A stretch of DNA of 64,000 bases, taken from assembly GCA_963800865.1 (NCBI GenBank), contig CAWDCL010000004.1, positions 62,001 through 126,000 of the forward strand, in the 5' to 3' direction. Positions 46,160 to 55,900 of this stretch are shown in pieces. The position numbers were made by a program, and so were the translations under genes. Each line of letters opens with the position of its first letter. Position 1 is the stretch's first letter. The DNA comes from JALOKP01 sp963800865 (GTDB lineage Bacteria; Acidobacteriota; Polarisedimenticolia; J045). Under the pieces are notes generated by a model. The model made no database searches. It was not told where the DNA came from and saw only the letters and a program-made list of their open reading frames with translations.

Positions 46160-47482
46160 ATGTCCGGACGAATCACCCGCCCTCGACCGACGACAGCGGC
46201 CGTTCTCGCGCTGGTTCTCCTGGGAGTTGCGGTCGGGCCGGCGCGGTCCGATGTGCCGGAGATCTCGGCCCCGGCAGCGTCCGCGAACTACTGCAAGGAC
46301 GGCGCAACCCGGGAGCTCGAACTGCCCGGGATCGGTACGCTCGGCTACTGCATTCCGCTGAGCTGGGTCGACTACGAGCAGGAACCGCTGACGCTCGACG
46401 AGTCGATCTTCCTGGACTTCGACCGCGACGACAGCTCCGGCCGGTTCCACAGCGGGATCGAGATCCTGCTCAGCCCGCTGCTGCCGAAGCCGGACCAGGC
46501 GTCGGTCAAGACCGCGCTGATGGAGGTCGAACCGAGCCTGTGGCGGCAGCGACGGCTGCTCCAGCCCCGCATCCGGAGCTTCGAAAAGGACCCGTTGTAC
46601 GGCTACTCCTACCGCTCGCAGGACGAGTCGGACACCGAAATCCCTTATCAGACCGTCGGCACCGCGGGGATCCGGGACCTGATGCTGCGCTTCGAGTCGC
46701 GAAGCGCGTTCGCGGCGTCGGAGGCCCACGACGTCATCCTCGGGATCATGAAGAGCATGAAGTACCAGGGGACGCGCCCGCTCGATCCGGCGGTCGCGGA
46801 CTTCCAGATGTCTCCGTCGAAGGCGCGCGGCGCCAACCAGCGCGCCATCCGGGACAGCCTGGTCGGCGAGTGGACGTTCGACGAGCAGCTCGGGCGGACG
46901 GCGTACGACAGCAGCGGCCGCGGCCACCACGGGAAGATCGAGGGGGCCGACTGGGGCTTCGGCGCCCAGGGGGCCGGTGGACTGCTGTTCGATGGCAGTT
47001 CCTACATCGAGGTGGTCGATCACCCCGATTTCGATCTCGCCGCGGGCGGGACCCTGCACGCGTGGGTGCGGTACTCGGACGTGGCCGAAGGTGGACAGGT
47101 CCTCGGCAAGTGCAGCGATTCCGGGAGCGTCGGCGATTGCAACTACGCGCTCGCGCTGACGAACCCCTTCTCGCAGTTCGTGAGCTTCTGCGTCGGCGAG
47201 GGCCCCTCCGACCTCTCGAACTGCACACAGCTCAGTTCGCACGGCATCCAGCGCATGGTCTGGTACCAGGTCGTCGTCAGCTACGACGGGAACCTGCTCC
47301 GCACCTACGTCAACGGCCGGTTGCAGCGGCTCGATTGGCAGACCATCGTCCCCGGCGCGAACGACTTCCCGCTGCTGATCGGGAGCGGATTCGAAGGCCG
47401 GTTGGACGACGTGAGGATCTACGACCGGGCGCTGACGGCAGAGGAAGTCGCCTCGCTCTACGTCCGGCCCCGCAAGAACTGA
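46160..47482 (+). CDS. Secreted LamG/concanavalin-like lectin-fold protein
   Basis: The protein has 440 residues, with a signal peptide (AAVLALVLLGVAVGPARSDV). An unrecognised N-terminal domain (about residues 30-225) is followed by a LamG_3-type jelly-roll: LVGEWTFDEQLGRTAYDSSG, HHGKIEGADWG, GLLFDGSSYIEVVDHPDFDL, WYQVVVSYDGNLLRTYVNGR and FEGRLDDVRIYDRALTAEEV. Such domains bind carbohydrate or protein ligands outside the cell. It lies downstream of the helicase by 36 bases but is probably functionally separate. It is convergent with the rhodanese gene. Confidence 0.85.
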   Translation: MSGRITRPRPTTAAVLALVLLGVAVGPARSDVPEISAPAASANYCKDGATRELELPGIGTLGYCIPLSWVDYEQEPLTLDESIFLDFDRDDSSGRFHSGIEILLSPLLPKPDQASVKTALMEVEPSLWRQRRLLQPRIRSFEKDPLYGYSYRSQDESDTEIPYQTVGTAGIRDLMLRFESRSAFAASEAHDVILGIMKSMKYQGTRPLDPAVADFQMSPSKARGANQRAIRDSLVGEWTFDEQLGRTAYDSSGRGHHGKIEGADWGFGAQGAGGLLFDGSSYIEVVDHPDFDLAAGGTLHAWVRYSDVAEGGQVLGKCSDSGSVGDCNYALALTNPFSQFVSFCVGEGPSDLSNCTQLSSHGIQRMVWYQVVVSYDGNLLRTYVNGRLQRLDWQTIVPGANDFPLLIGSGFEGRLDDVRIYDRALTAEEVASLYVRPRKN

Positions 47483-47486
47483 GCCC

Positions 47487-47984
47487 TCAGCGCTTCGCGC
47501 TGCCCGGCGGCGCGTAGGCCCGGATCGGGTGCCTGACCGCTTCGAAGCGCCCGGTGTCCCAGGGAACATCGCCCGAGGTCAGTGCGAGCGGCGTTGCACC
47601 GTCCGCCGATGCCGCGCCGGCTCCGGCCGCGCCTCCGGTCTCGACCGGCAATCCCTTCGCCGTCCAGCCCGCGAGGCCCCCCGCGAGGTAGTGCACGTTG
47701 CGGAACCAGCGGTGGTACAGCTCGTGAGCCACTTCGCGCGCGGGACCGAACGCGGCGCCGTCGCCGTCGACCAGCACGAGGGTGTCGAGCGAGTCGGCCG
47801 TCTGCGGCACCCGGCGTACGACGTCGTGGTGAGGCAGCTGCCGCGCGCCGGGGAGGTGGCCGGCGAGGTAGGCGTCCGCCTCGCGCACGTCCCAGACGAA
47901 GAGCCGGTGTCCGGGAACCCCCGGCAGGTCGCGGTGCTTCGCGATCAGCTCGTGCAGCGCCTCGGCGGTGATCGGCCTGATCAT
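47487..47984 (-). CDS. Rhodanese-fold protein lacking the catalytic cysteine
   Basis: This 165-residue protein has a rhodanese-like domain: HRLFVWDVREADAYLAGHLP, GARQLPHHDV and HYLAGGLAGWTAKGLPVE. The active-site loop, normally a Cys after the central strand, reads LVLVDGDGAAFGPAREVA, with Asp where Cys is expected. It therefore cannot form the persulfide and is probably a binding or structural version. An Ala/Gly-rich linker and a short tail follow. The start ATG overlaps the etfA stop (47981-47984), so it is co-translated with the electron transfer flavoprotein. Confidence 0.82.
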   Translation of the reverse strand: MIRPITAEALHELIAKHRDLPGVPGHRLFVWDVREADAYLAGHLPGARQLPHHDVVRRVPQTADSLDTLVLVDGDGAAFGPAREVAHELYHRWFRNVHYLAGGLAGWTAKGLPVETGGAAGAGAASADGATPLALTSGDVPWDTGRFEAVRHPIRAYAPPGSAKR

Positions 47985-48973
47985 CCCTTCTTCGCCTCCT
48001 CGACGGCCTTGATGAGCGCCGGGACGAGCTCGTGGACGTCGCCGACGATCCCGTACGTCGACTCGTTGAAGATCGGCGCGTCCTTGTCCTTGTTGATCGA
48101 GACGATGACCTGCGCCCCGCGGACGCCGACCATGTGCTGGATCGCGCCCGAGATGCCCAGCGCGAAGTAGAGCTTGGGGGCGACGCTCTGCCCCGACGAG
48201 CCGATCTGGTACTCGTGCGGCAGCCACTCGCTGTCGACGACCGGGCGGGAGGCGGCCATCGCGCCGCCGACCGCTTTCGCAAGGCCACCGACCAGCGCTT
48301 CGAACTTCTCCTTGTCGCCCAGGCCGCGGCCGCCGGCGACGATCATCTCGGCGCTCGACAGATCGACCGTCTTGCCCGAGGTCTCGCGGACCTCGACGCT
48401 CCCACGGCGCAGCTGGTCCGCCGTCACGCCGGCCGGCCGCGTGCTCACCGTGCCGCCGTGGCCGGTCGGCAGTTCGTCCGGCGGCACGGCGCCCGACTGG
48501 ACCGTGGCGAAGCGCGGCGCCGGGCCGTTGTCGACCGTGCGCGCGACGAACTTCGCGTCGTAGGGCTGGCGCAGGAAGACGACGCGGCCGTCCTCGACCG
48601 AGGCCCCGACCGAGTCGCTGATGACGGGCGCCTCGAAGGCGGCCGCGACGAGCGGCAGAACGTCCTGTGCGAGGTAGGTGTGGCTCATCAGCACCCACTC
48701 CGGGCGCAGTTCCTCGACCAGCGCCGTGAGCGGGATGCGGTAGGCGTCCGGCGAGTACTGCGCCAGCAGCGGGTCGTCGATCGCGATCGCCTCGTCCGCG
48801 CCGCGCGCCGCCAGCTCCGCCGCCAGGGTGCCGGAGCCCGCGCCCAGCACCACGGCGACCGGCTTCGCGCCGAGCGCCGGCGCGAGCTGGCGCGCCAGCG
48901 CGAGCGCCTCGAACGTGCCGCGGCGCAGCTTGCCACCCTCGTGCTCCGCCACCACCAGGATCGTCTTCTCCAT
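47981..48973 (-). CDS. etfA: Electron transfer flavoprotein, alpha subunit
   Basis: The 330-residue subunit binds FAD and passes electrons from acyl-CoA and other dehydrogenases to the quinone pool. The C-terminal FAD domain shows MIVAGGRGLGDKEKFEALVG, EYQIGSSGQSVAPKLYFALG and ISGAIQHMVGVRGAQVIVSI, followed by INKDKDAPIFNESTYGIVGD. The start overlaps the etfB stop by one base (TGATG), so the subunits are made in coupled stoichiometry. No ETF:quinone oxidoreductase is in the window. Confidence 0.95.
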   Translation of the reverse strand: MEKTILVVAEHEGGKLRRGTFEALALARQLAPALGAKPVAVVLGAGSGTLAAELAARGADEAIAIDDPLLAQYSPDAYRIPLTALVEELRPEWVLMSHTYLAQDVLPLVAAAFEAPVISDSVGASVEDGRVVFLRQPYDAKFVARTVDNGPAPRFATVQSGAVPPDELPTGHGGTVSTRPAGVTADQLRRGSVEVRETSGKTVDLSSAEMIVAGGRGLGDKEKFEALVGGLAKAVGGAMAASRPVVDSEWLPHEYQIGSSGQSVAPKLYFALGISGAIQHMVGVRGAQVIVSINKDKDAPIFNESTYGIVGDVHELVPALIKAVEEAKKG

Positions 48974-49767
48974 CACAGCACCTTCGCGTCGCGGCGCAGC
49001 TTGTCCACCAGCGCGGCGGCCGCCTCGCCGGGCTTGCCTTCGATGAACTCGCACTTGCTCTTCCGGACCGGCGGGGCGAGGTCGAGCACCTGGACCCGGC
49101 TCCCGAAGCGGCCGATCTTCTCGCGCGACAATTCGAGCTCGGTCGGCGTGAGCTGGTCGACCGGCTTCTTCTTCGCCGCCATGATCCCCTTGAGCGAGGT
49201 GTAGCGGACCTCGTGGATGCCGCTCTGGACCGCGAGCACGGCCGGCAGCGCGATCGACGACAGCTCCTGCCGTGCCGCCTCGAGCTCGCGCACGACCTTG
49301 ACCCGGCCGTCGGCGACCTCGATCCCCATCGTCAGGAAGACGGCCGGCCAGCCGAGCAGCCCGCCCAGCAGGATCGGCGTCTCGCCGTAGCCCGAGTCGT
49401 CGCTGCGCGTCCCGGTCAGCACGAGCTGCGGCTGCTCTTTCCGGACGACGGCCGCGAGCACGCGGGCCACGGCCAGCGGGTCGCCGTTCTGGAAGTCGGG
49501 GTCGACGAGGTGGATCGCGCGGTCGGCTCCCATCGCGAGCGCGGAGCTGATCGCCTTGCGCGCGCGCTCCGGGCCGACGGTGACGGCCACGACCTCGCCG
49601 CTGCCGTCGCCGGCTTCCTTGAGCCGCAGGGCCGACTCCAGGGCGTAGCGGTCGGACTCGTTGATCTCCCAGGTGACGTCGGTCTCGACGATCCCCTGGC
49701 CGGCCGAGTCGAGGACCAGCCGGGCGTTCTTGTCGGGCACTTGCTTGATCGCGACGAGGATCTTCAT
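48973..49767 (-). CDS. etfB: Electron transfer flavoprotein, beta subunit
   Basis: The 264-residue subunit begins MKILVAIKQVPDKNARLVLD. NESDRYALESALRLKE, GADRAIHLVD, VLTGTRSDDSGYGETPILLG and LPAVLAVQSGIHEVRYTSLK are standard EtfB segments for AMP binding and partner docking. It is the first gene of etfB-etfA-rhodanese. The true start is 49767; the long upstream open frame is not conserved. Confidence 0.95.
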   Translation of the reverse strand: MKILVAIKQVPDKNARLVLDSAGQGIVETDVTWEINESDRYALESALRLKEAGDGSGEVVAVTVGPERARKAISSALAMGADRAIHLVDPDFQNGDPLAVARVLAAVVRKEQPQLVLTGTRSDDSGYGETPILLGGLLGWPAVFLTMGIEVADGRVKVVRELEAARQELSSIALPAVLAVQSGIHEVRYTSLKGIMAAKKKPVDQLTPTELELSREKIGRFGSRVQVLDLAPPVRKSKCEFIEGKPGEAAAALVDKLRRDAKVL

Positions 49768-49933
49768 CAGGGGCGGGCCTCGAAGGTCGGGCGCCGGCCG
49801 GGAGTCCGGGGCGCCATACGGATCGGTCAGGATAGCCGGGCGGGAAAGGTGCGGGCAAGGGCGGCCGGCCTGGTCCATAATCCCCGCCCTTCCGGGGGCG
49901 GCCACGCCCCCGGACCCCGTGGAGGATCGCCCC

Positions 49934-50662
49934 ATGTCGCTCGGCTCGCTCACCCGGATCACCTGGCTCGGACACTCGGCGTACCAGATCACGCTGCGCT
50001 CCGGGCACGTCGTCCTTATCGATCCCTTCCTGACCGGGAACCCCTCGACGCCGAAGGAGCTGACCGAGCCGCCGCGCGTCGACGCGATCCTCCTGACGCA
50101 CGGCCACTCCGATCACATCGGCGACACGGTCGCGCTGGCGAAGAAGCACGGCGCGGTGGTGGTCACGAACTTCGAGATCATGCTCTGGCTGGCGAAGCAG
50201 GGCGTGGACGGCGCGAAGATCCTCGGGATGAACAAGGGCGGCACGACCGACGTCGTCGCCGGGCTGAACGTGACGATGACCGACGCCCGGCACTCGTCGT
50301 CGATGACCGAGCCCGACGGCACGGTCGTCTACGGCGGCGAGGCGGCCGGCTACATCGTGCGGCACGAGGACATGCCGACGCTCTACTTCGCCGGTGACAC
50401 CTCGATCTTCGGCGACATGGAGATGATCGGCGAGCTGTACCAGCCGGACATTGCGATCCTCCCGATCGGCGGTTTCTACACGATGGACCCGCTGGACGGC
50501 GCGGTGGCCGCGCAGATGCTGGGCGTCGACATGGTGATCGGCTGCCACTACGGGACGTTCCCGGCGCTGACCGGCCGGCCCGCGGAGATGCGCGAGGCGC
50601 TCGAGGGGATGGAGAGCGCGATCCAGGTGCTCGAGATCGAGCCGGGGGAGGACATCCCGTGA
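49934..50662 (+). CDS. UPF0173-family metal-dependent hydrolase (metallo-beta-lactamase fold)
   Basis: This 242-residue protein has the metal-binding motif LLTHGHSDHIGD, then the segments RHSSSMTE, LYFAGDTSIFGDM and IGCHYGTFPALTG typical of UPF0173. It probably hydrolyses a small ester or phosphoester, but no substrate is known for the family. GGAGGA seven bases upstream fixes ATG 49934. It is divergent from etfB. Confidence 0.92.
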   Translation: MSLGSLTRITWLGHSAYQITLRSGHVVLIDPFLTGNPSTPKELTEPPRVDAILLTHGHSDHIGDTVALAKKHGAVVVTNFEIMLWLAKQGVDGAKILGMNKGGTTDVVAGLNVTMTDARHSSSMTEPDGTVVYGGEAAGYIVRHEDMPTLYFAGDTSIFGDMEMIGELYQPDIAILPIGGFYTMDPLDGAVAAQMLGVDMVIGCHYGTFPALTGRPAEMREALEGMESAIQVLEIEPGEDIP

Positions 50663-50733
50663 CGGAACGGGCCGGGCCGTCTCCGTGCCGTCGCTCGTAT
50701 TGAGCTGAGCCCCGGGCCGTCGGAGGACCTGCC

Positions 50734-52939
50734 ATGCGACGCTGCCTCCGGGAGGCCTCCTGAGATCCGCCTGCCTCGCGGCCGCCTTGCTCGTGTCCTG
50801 TCCCGGGAGCGCCCGGGCCCAGGCTGCGCCCGTGCCGCCGGCGCCGGCCCCTGCCCCCGCGCCGGCCGACGACGCGCGGCTCGCGGCGATTGCGAAAGGC
50901 GCGCCCGAAGTCGCGGCCCAGCTCGAGGCCGTCTCGCGCATTGCCGGACAGGACGCCCTGCTGGACGTCGCGCGCCAGGCCCCGCGCGAGGAGACGCGCG
51001 CGGCGGCGATCGCGCGGCTGACCAACGAAGACGCGCTGCGCGCGTTCTGCGGCGACCCGGACTGGGTGCTGCGCAAGGCCGCGGTCGCGCGCACCTCGAA
51101 CCGGGTGCTCATCATCGCGGCCGCGCTCGACGATCCCGATCCGTACGTCCGCGAGGAAGCCGTCCAGCGGATCGCCGACGCCGACCTGCTGGTGGCGGTC
51201 GCGCTGCGCGATCCGGCCCGCCCCGTGCGTTTCCGCGCGCTGCGCGCGATCACGGACGAGGCGCACCTCGCGGAGGTCGTGCGCGGCGACGCGTCGGGTG
51301 AGCTGCGGGCCGCCGCGCTTCCGCTGATCCGCGACGAGGCGCTGCTGCTCGAGCTGCTGCGTCGCGTCGACGACGCCGCCATGCGCGACGCGGTGCTGGC
51401 ACGCGTCGGGAACCGGGCCCTGGTCACCGGGCTGGCTCAGAGCGATCCCGACCGCGGCCTGCGGCTCGCGGCGATCCGCCACCTCGACGACCAGGCCGTG
51501 CTGGCGGCGATCGCGCGCCAGGACGGTGACGACGACCTGCGCCTCGCGGCGATCCGGAACCTCTCGGACCAGGCCACGCTCGCGGAGCTGGCCTCGGGCG
51601 AAGCGGAGGCCGAGATCCGGGAGGCCGCGATCCGGCGCGTGACCGACCCCGCGCTGCTCGTACGGCTCGCGACCGCCGACCCGCTGCCCGGGGTCCGCTG
51701 GGCCGCGGTGGACGTGCTGGACGACCAGGCGGCGCTCGCGGGAATCGTCCTCCGCGAGCCGGACGCTCGGGTGCGCGCCCGCGCCGCGGCGCGGCTCGAA
51801 GACCAGGCGCTGCTCGCAGGGCTCGCGACCACCGACCCCGCACCCGAGGTCCGCCGCGCCGCCGCCGCTCGGCTGGCCGACCCGGCCGTGCTGCGCCGGA
51901 TCGTCGAGACCGACGCCTCGGGGCCCGTCCGGGCCGCCGCGCTCGCCGGCCTGCCGGTCGACCCGCCGCTCGTCCGCCGGCTCGCCGAGACCGACCCCGA
52001 CCCCGAGGTGCGCTTCGTCGCGACGGCGCGCCTTCGGATCCCGCCGTCCTCGAGCGCGTCTGCCGCAAGGACGCCAGCGCGGCCGTTCGCTACGCCGCGC
52101 TCCAGCGCCTTCCCGACGGTCCGGAGCTGACCGCGATCGCCCGCGATCATGCGGACTGGACGATCCGCCGCGCGGCCGCCGACCGCATCGCCGACGCGGC
52201 GGCGCTGAAGGCGATCGCCGCGACCGACCCGGACCCCGACGTGCGCCGCGCCGCGCTCGTCCGGCTTCCGCAGGCGGACCTCGCCGCGCTCGCGCGCTCG
52301 GCGCCGCAGCCCGCCGCGCGCGTCCAGGCGGTGCAGTACCTCGACGAGGCCGAGAGCCTGCAGCGCCTCCTGGAGGCCGACGACCCGGCAGTGCGCGGAG
52401 CGGCCCGAGCCCGGCTGGCGCGGCTGTCGGATCGGCCGGAGACCGACGACCCGCGGCTGGAACGGGTCCGCGTCCTCCTTTCGGACCCGGCCCTGCGGAC
52501 CGGACAGGGCCCGCTCCAGCTCGAAAGCCGCGTCTGGATCGACGAAAAACGGTATGTTGGCGACGAGGCGCAGGGGACCCGGTCCCCCCCGAAAGGGAAG
52601 GTGCTCCTCGAGAACGTGAGCATCGCGATCCGGGCCGGGGACGACGTCCGTTTCCGGAAGCTGTATCGCGGCAACAAGCCGCGGCGCGCCGAGGTATTCG
52701 CGCCGGGGATGGCGAGGGCCGGCGGCTACTTCGTGAAACTCAACCGCGCCGAGATCGACTACGTCGAGATCGCCGAGGCCCTGCTGCGGCCGCTCGGCGG
52801 GGAAGCCGTGTCGCGCGCGTCCCGGTCCGACGACAAGTACGTGCGGGCGGCGGCGCAACGGCTGGCGGACGCGTGGATGGCCGCCTCGCCGGGCAACGGA
52901 CCAGGGGTCGAAGGAGAAGGGGAAGAAGATGACGAATGA
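50734..52939 (+). CDS. Exported LRV/HEAT-like repeat protein (two apparent frameshifts)
   Basis: A GGAGGA site seven bases before ATG 50734 marks the start, but that frame stops at 50761. The signal-like sequence RSACLAAALLVSCPGSARAQ continues in another frame, implying an indel near 50760. About 20 repeats of 23-24 residues follow, such as DPDPEVRFVATARL and DPDVRRAALVRLPQADLAAL, resembling leucine-rich repeat variants or HEAT repeats. A second shift near 52035 (one base missing) separates the two halves. The C-terminal 150 residues form a different domain (LLENVSIAIRAGDDVRFRKL, GYFVKLNRAEIDYVEIAEAL). A periplasmic protein-binding scaffold is plausible. It overlaps the next gene by 11 bases. 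Confidence 0.75.
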
Positions 52940-55900
52940 GTCGGCCCGCGGCCGCGCGGTCCTCGTGCTCGGCCTCCTGTTCGCGTGCGGTCTGTCCGGT
53001 GCCGCCGGGGCCGACGGCACTGCCGCCGCCCCCGCCGCCCCCGCAGAGGGGCCGGTCTTCGTCAGCCCACCCTCCGTTCCGACGCTCACCCGCGCCGCGC
53101 GCGACCTGCCCGACGTCACCCCGGACGCGAACCTCTTCCTGCCCGAGGCGAAGCGGCGCGACGACTTCGGCTTCTCGCCGATCCCCTACTCGATCGAGCC
53201 CCGGCTCGACCCGCTGCTCCTGCGCGACCGGGAGCGCCAGGCCGGCGCTCCGCTCGCCGCCGAGCCGGACGGCTTCGGCACGCTGGTCCACGACTACGCC
53301 GGGCAGACCTCGACGACCTCGCCCCCGGACACCAACGGCGACGTCGGGCCGAACCACTACGTGCAGGGCGTGAACCTGTCGGTCTCGACGGTGCGGGTCT
53401 TCGACAAGGCGACGGGCCAGGCCCTGAAGACCTTCGAGATGGACTCGCTCACCTCGGCCTCGCCGTGCCGCAACGGCTTCTGCGACTCCGTCGTGCTCTA
53501 CGACCGCATCGCCGACCGCTGGATCCTGACCGAGCTGCCCAGCGGCGGCGGCAACGTCTGCATGTACGTCTCCACCTCGGGCGACCCGACCGGGACCTAC
53601 TTCGCCTACACCTTCGCGGTCGAGAGCAGCCTGACCGACTTCCCGAAGTACGGCGTCTGGCCGCTCGCGGGCAACGCCGGCTCGTACCTGATGGGCGCCA
53701 ATGCCGGCTCGTCGGGGCGCGACGTCTTCGCCTTCGATCGCGCGAAGATGCTCCAGGGCCTGCCTGCGACCTTCCAGAAGTTCACCGTGCCGGACCTGCC
53801 CAACTCCGGCTTCCAGCTGGTCCTGCCGGCGGGCATGCAGGGGAACAACGCGCCGCCGGCGGGCGAGCCGGCGATCTTCATGCGCCCCTACGACGACGAG
53901 GCCCAGGTGGGCGCGACGACGCCCGGCTCGGACTTCTTCGAGCTGTGGTCGCTGGCGGTGGACTGGGCGACGCCCGCGAACTCCAGGCTGACGAAGCTGC
54001 CGAACATCACGATGGCCGACTACGACATGACGCTGTGCGGCCTCGGTGGGATCTGGAACTGCATGCCGCAGCCGGCCACGGGCCAGAAGATCGATCCGAT
54101 CCGCGAGCCGATCCACTTCCCGCTGCACTACCGCAACCTCGGCCCCCACCAGGCGATCGTCGGCGCGTTCGTGACCGACGTGAGCGGCACGGACCAGGCG
54201 GCCGTACGCTGGTTCGAGCTGCGCAAGGCGACGGGCGCCGCCGGCTGGTCGCTCTTCCAGGAGGGCGTGATCGGCGGCGAGCCGGGCGTGCACCGCTCCG
54301 TCGCCTCGGCCGCGATGGACGGCCAGGGCAACATCGCGGTGGGCTACACGCGCACGGGTTCGACGGCACCCTACTACCCCTCGATCTACTACAAGGGCCG
54401 CCTCGTCACCGACCCGCCCGGCACCACGCCGCAGGGCGAGTACCGGATCGTCGACGCGACGAACTCCAAGACCAACAACGAGCGCTGGGGGGACTACGCC
54501 GGGATGGGCGTCGATCCCGCGGACGACTGCACCTTCTGGTTCACGACGCAGTACGGCGGCAGCGGCGGCACGCGGATTGCCGCGTTCAAGTTCGACCAGT
54601 GCGGCTGCGCCGCTGCGCCGCGGCCCCCGGACCCGACGGCCGATGTGCCGTCGGACAACCGGATCGACGTGCGCTGGAACGACTCCGCTGCGGCGGGGGT
54701 CGTGCAGTACCTGGTGCTGCGCGCGACCGTCGCGGGCGGTCCGTTCACGCAGGTCGGCAGCGTCGCCGACACGAGCCCCGGCGTCCCGAACGGCGCGCCG
54801 TACTCCTTCCAGGACGACGGCGTCTCGGGCGGGACGCGCTACTACTACGTGATCAAGGCCGTCGACGAGTTCTGCACCTCGGTCCAGTCCGCCGAGGCGA
54901 GCGCGCTGGCGACCGGGCGCTGCCGGCTCCCGCCCGCCTTCGCGGGCCTCGCCTCCGCCGGCAACTCCGGCGGCGCGACCTGCTCCGTCGTGCTCTCGTG
55001 GAGCGCGGGCACGGCGAAGTGCGCGGGCGACTTGACCTACAACGTCTACCGCGGCACCAGCTCCGACTTCACGCCGAGCCCGGCGAACCGGGTCGCCTCA
55101 GGCGTCTACGGCACGTCGTTCGTGGACGGCGTCGGGCTCGCCGACCGGGTGACCTACACCTACGTCGTGCGCGCGACCGAGAGCGTCAGCGCGCAGGAAG
55201 ATACGAATCTCGTGCGCCAGTCCGCCCAGCCGACGGGCCCGATCGCGCCGGAGAACTGGACCGACACCTTCGAAGGCGCGCAGTCGGGCGGCGGCTTCGA
55301 CCGCGCGGGGTGGACCCGGACGGCGCCGCAGGGCGCGGTCAACTGGGCGTGGTCCACGGCGCGCAAGAACGACGGCACTCACTCGTGGTTCGCCGCGGGC
55401 GCGGGCTCCGTCTCGGAGAAGGTGCTGGTCAGCCCGGTCTTCGGCGTCGGGCCGCAGACGACGGTCAGCTTCTGGCACACCTACCAGTTCCAGGGCGCGA
55501 CACTCGCCTGCCCCGACGGCGGCACGCTGGAGATCACGACCGACGGCGGCGCGAGCTGGACCGTCGTGCCGGACGCGTACTTCACCGCGGGCCTCTTCAA
55601 CGGCACGATCACCGCCAAGTCGAACCCGCTCGCCGGCAAGCGGGCATGGTGCACAGGGACGCTGGGCACGATGACCCAGGTGGCGCTGAATCTCGGCGCG
55701 CAGCCGAGCCTGGTGAACCGCAACGTGCAGCTGCGGTGGCACGAGGGGGACGACGTCAGCGGCGTTTCGCCCGGCTGGTACATCGACACCGTGCGCGTCG
55801 CGAACGCGCAGGTGATCGGCAGCTGCTCGGCCGGGACGGCGTGTGTCGCCCCCGGCGCGCCCTCGCTGACCTCGGCGGCCGGCGGCTGTTCGGGCGTCGA

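Noticed and set aside
47488..47502. CAGCGC-TTC-GCGCTG hairpin between the LamG and rhodanese genes
   Set aside because: Only six pairs with a three-base loop, inside the rhodanese coding end; too weak to call a terminator.
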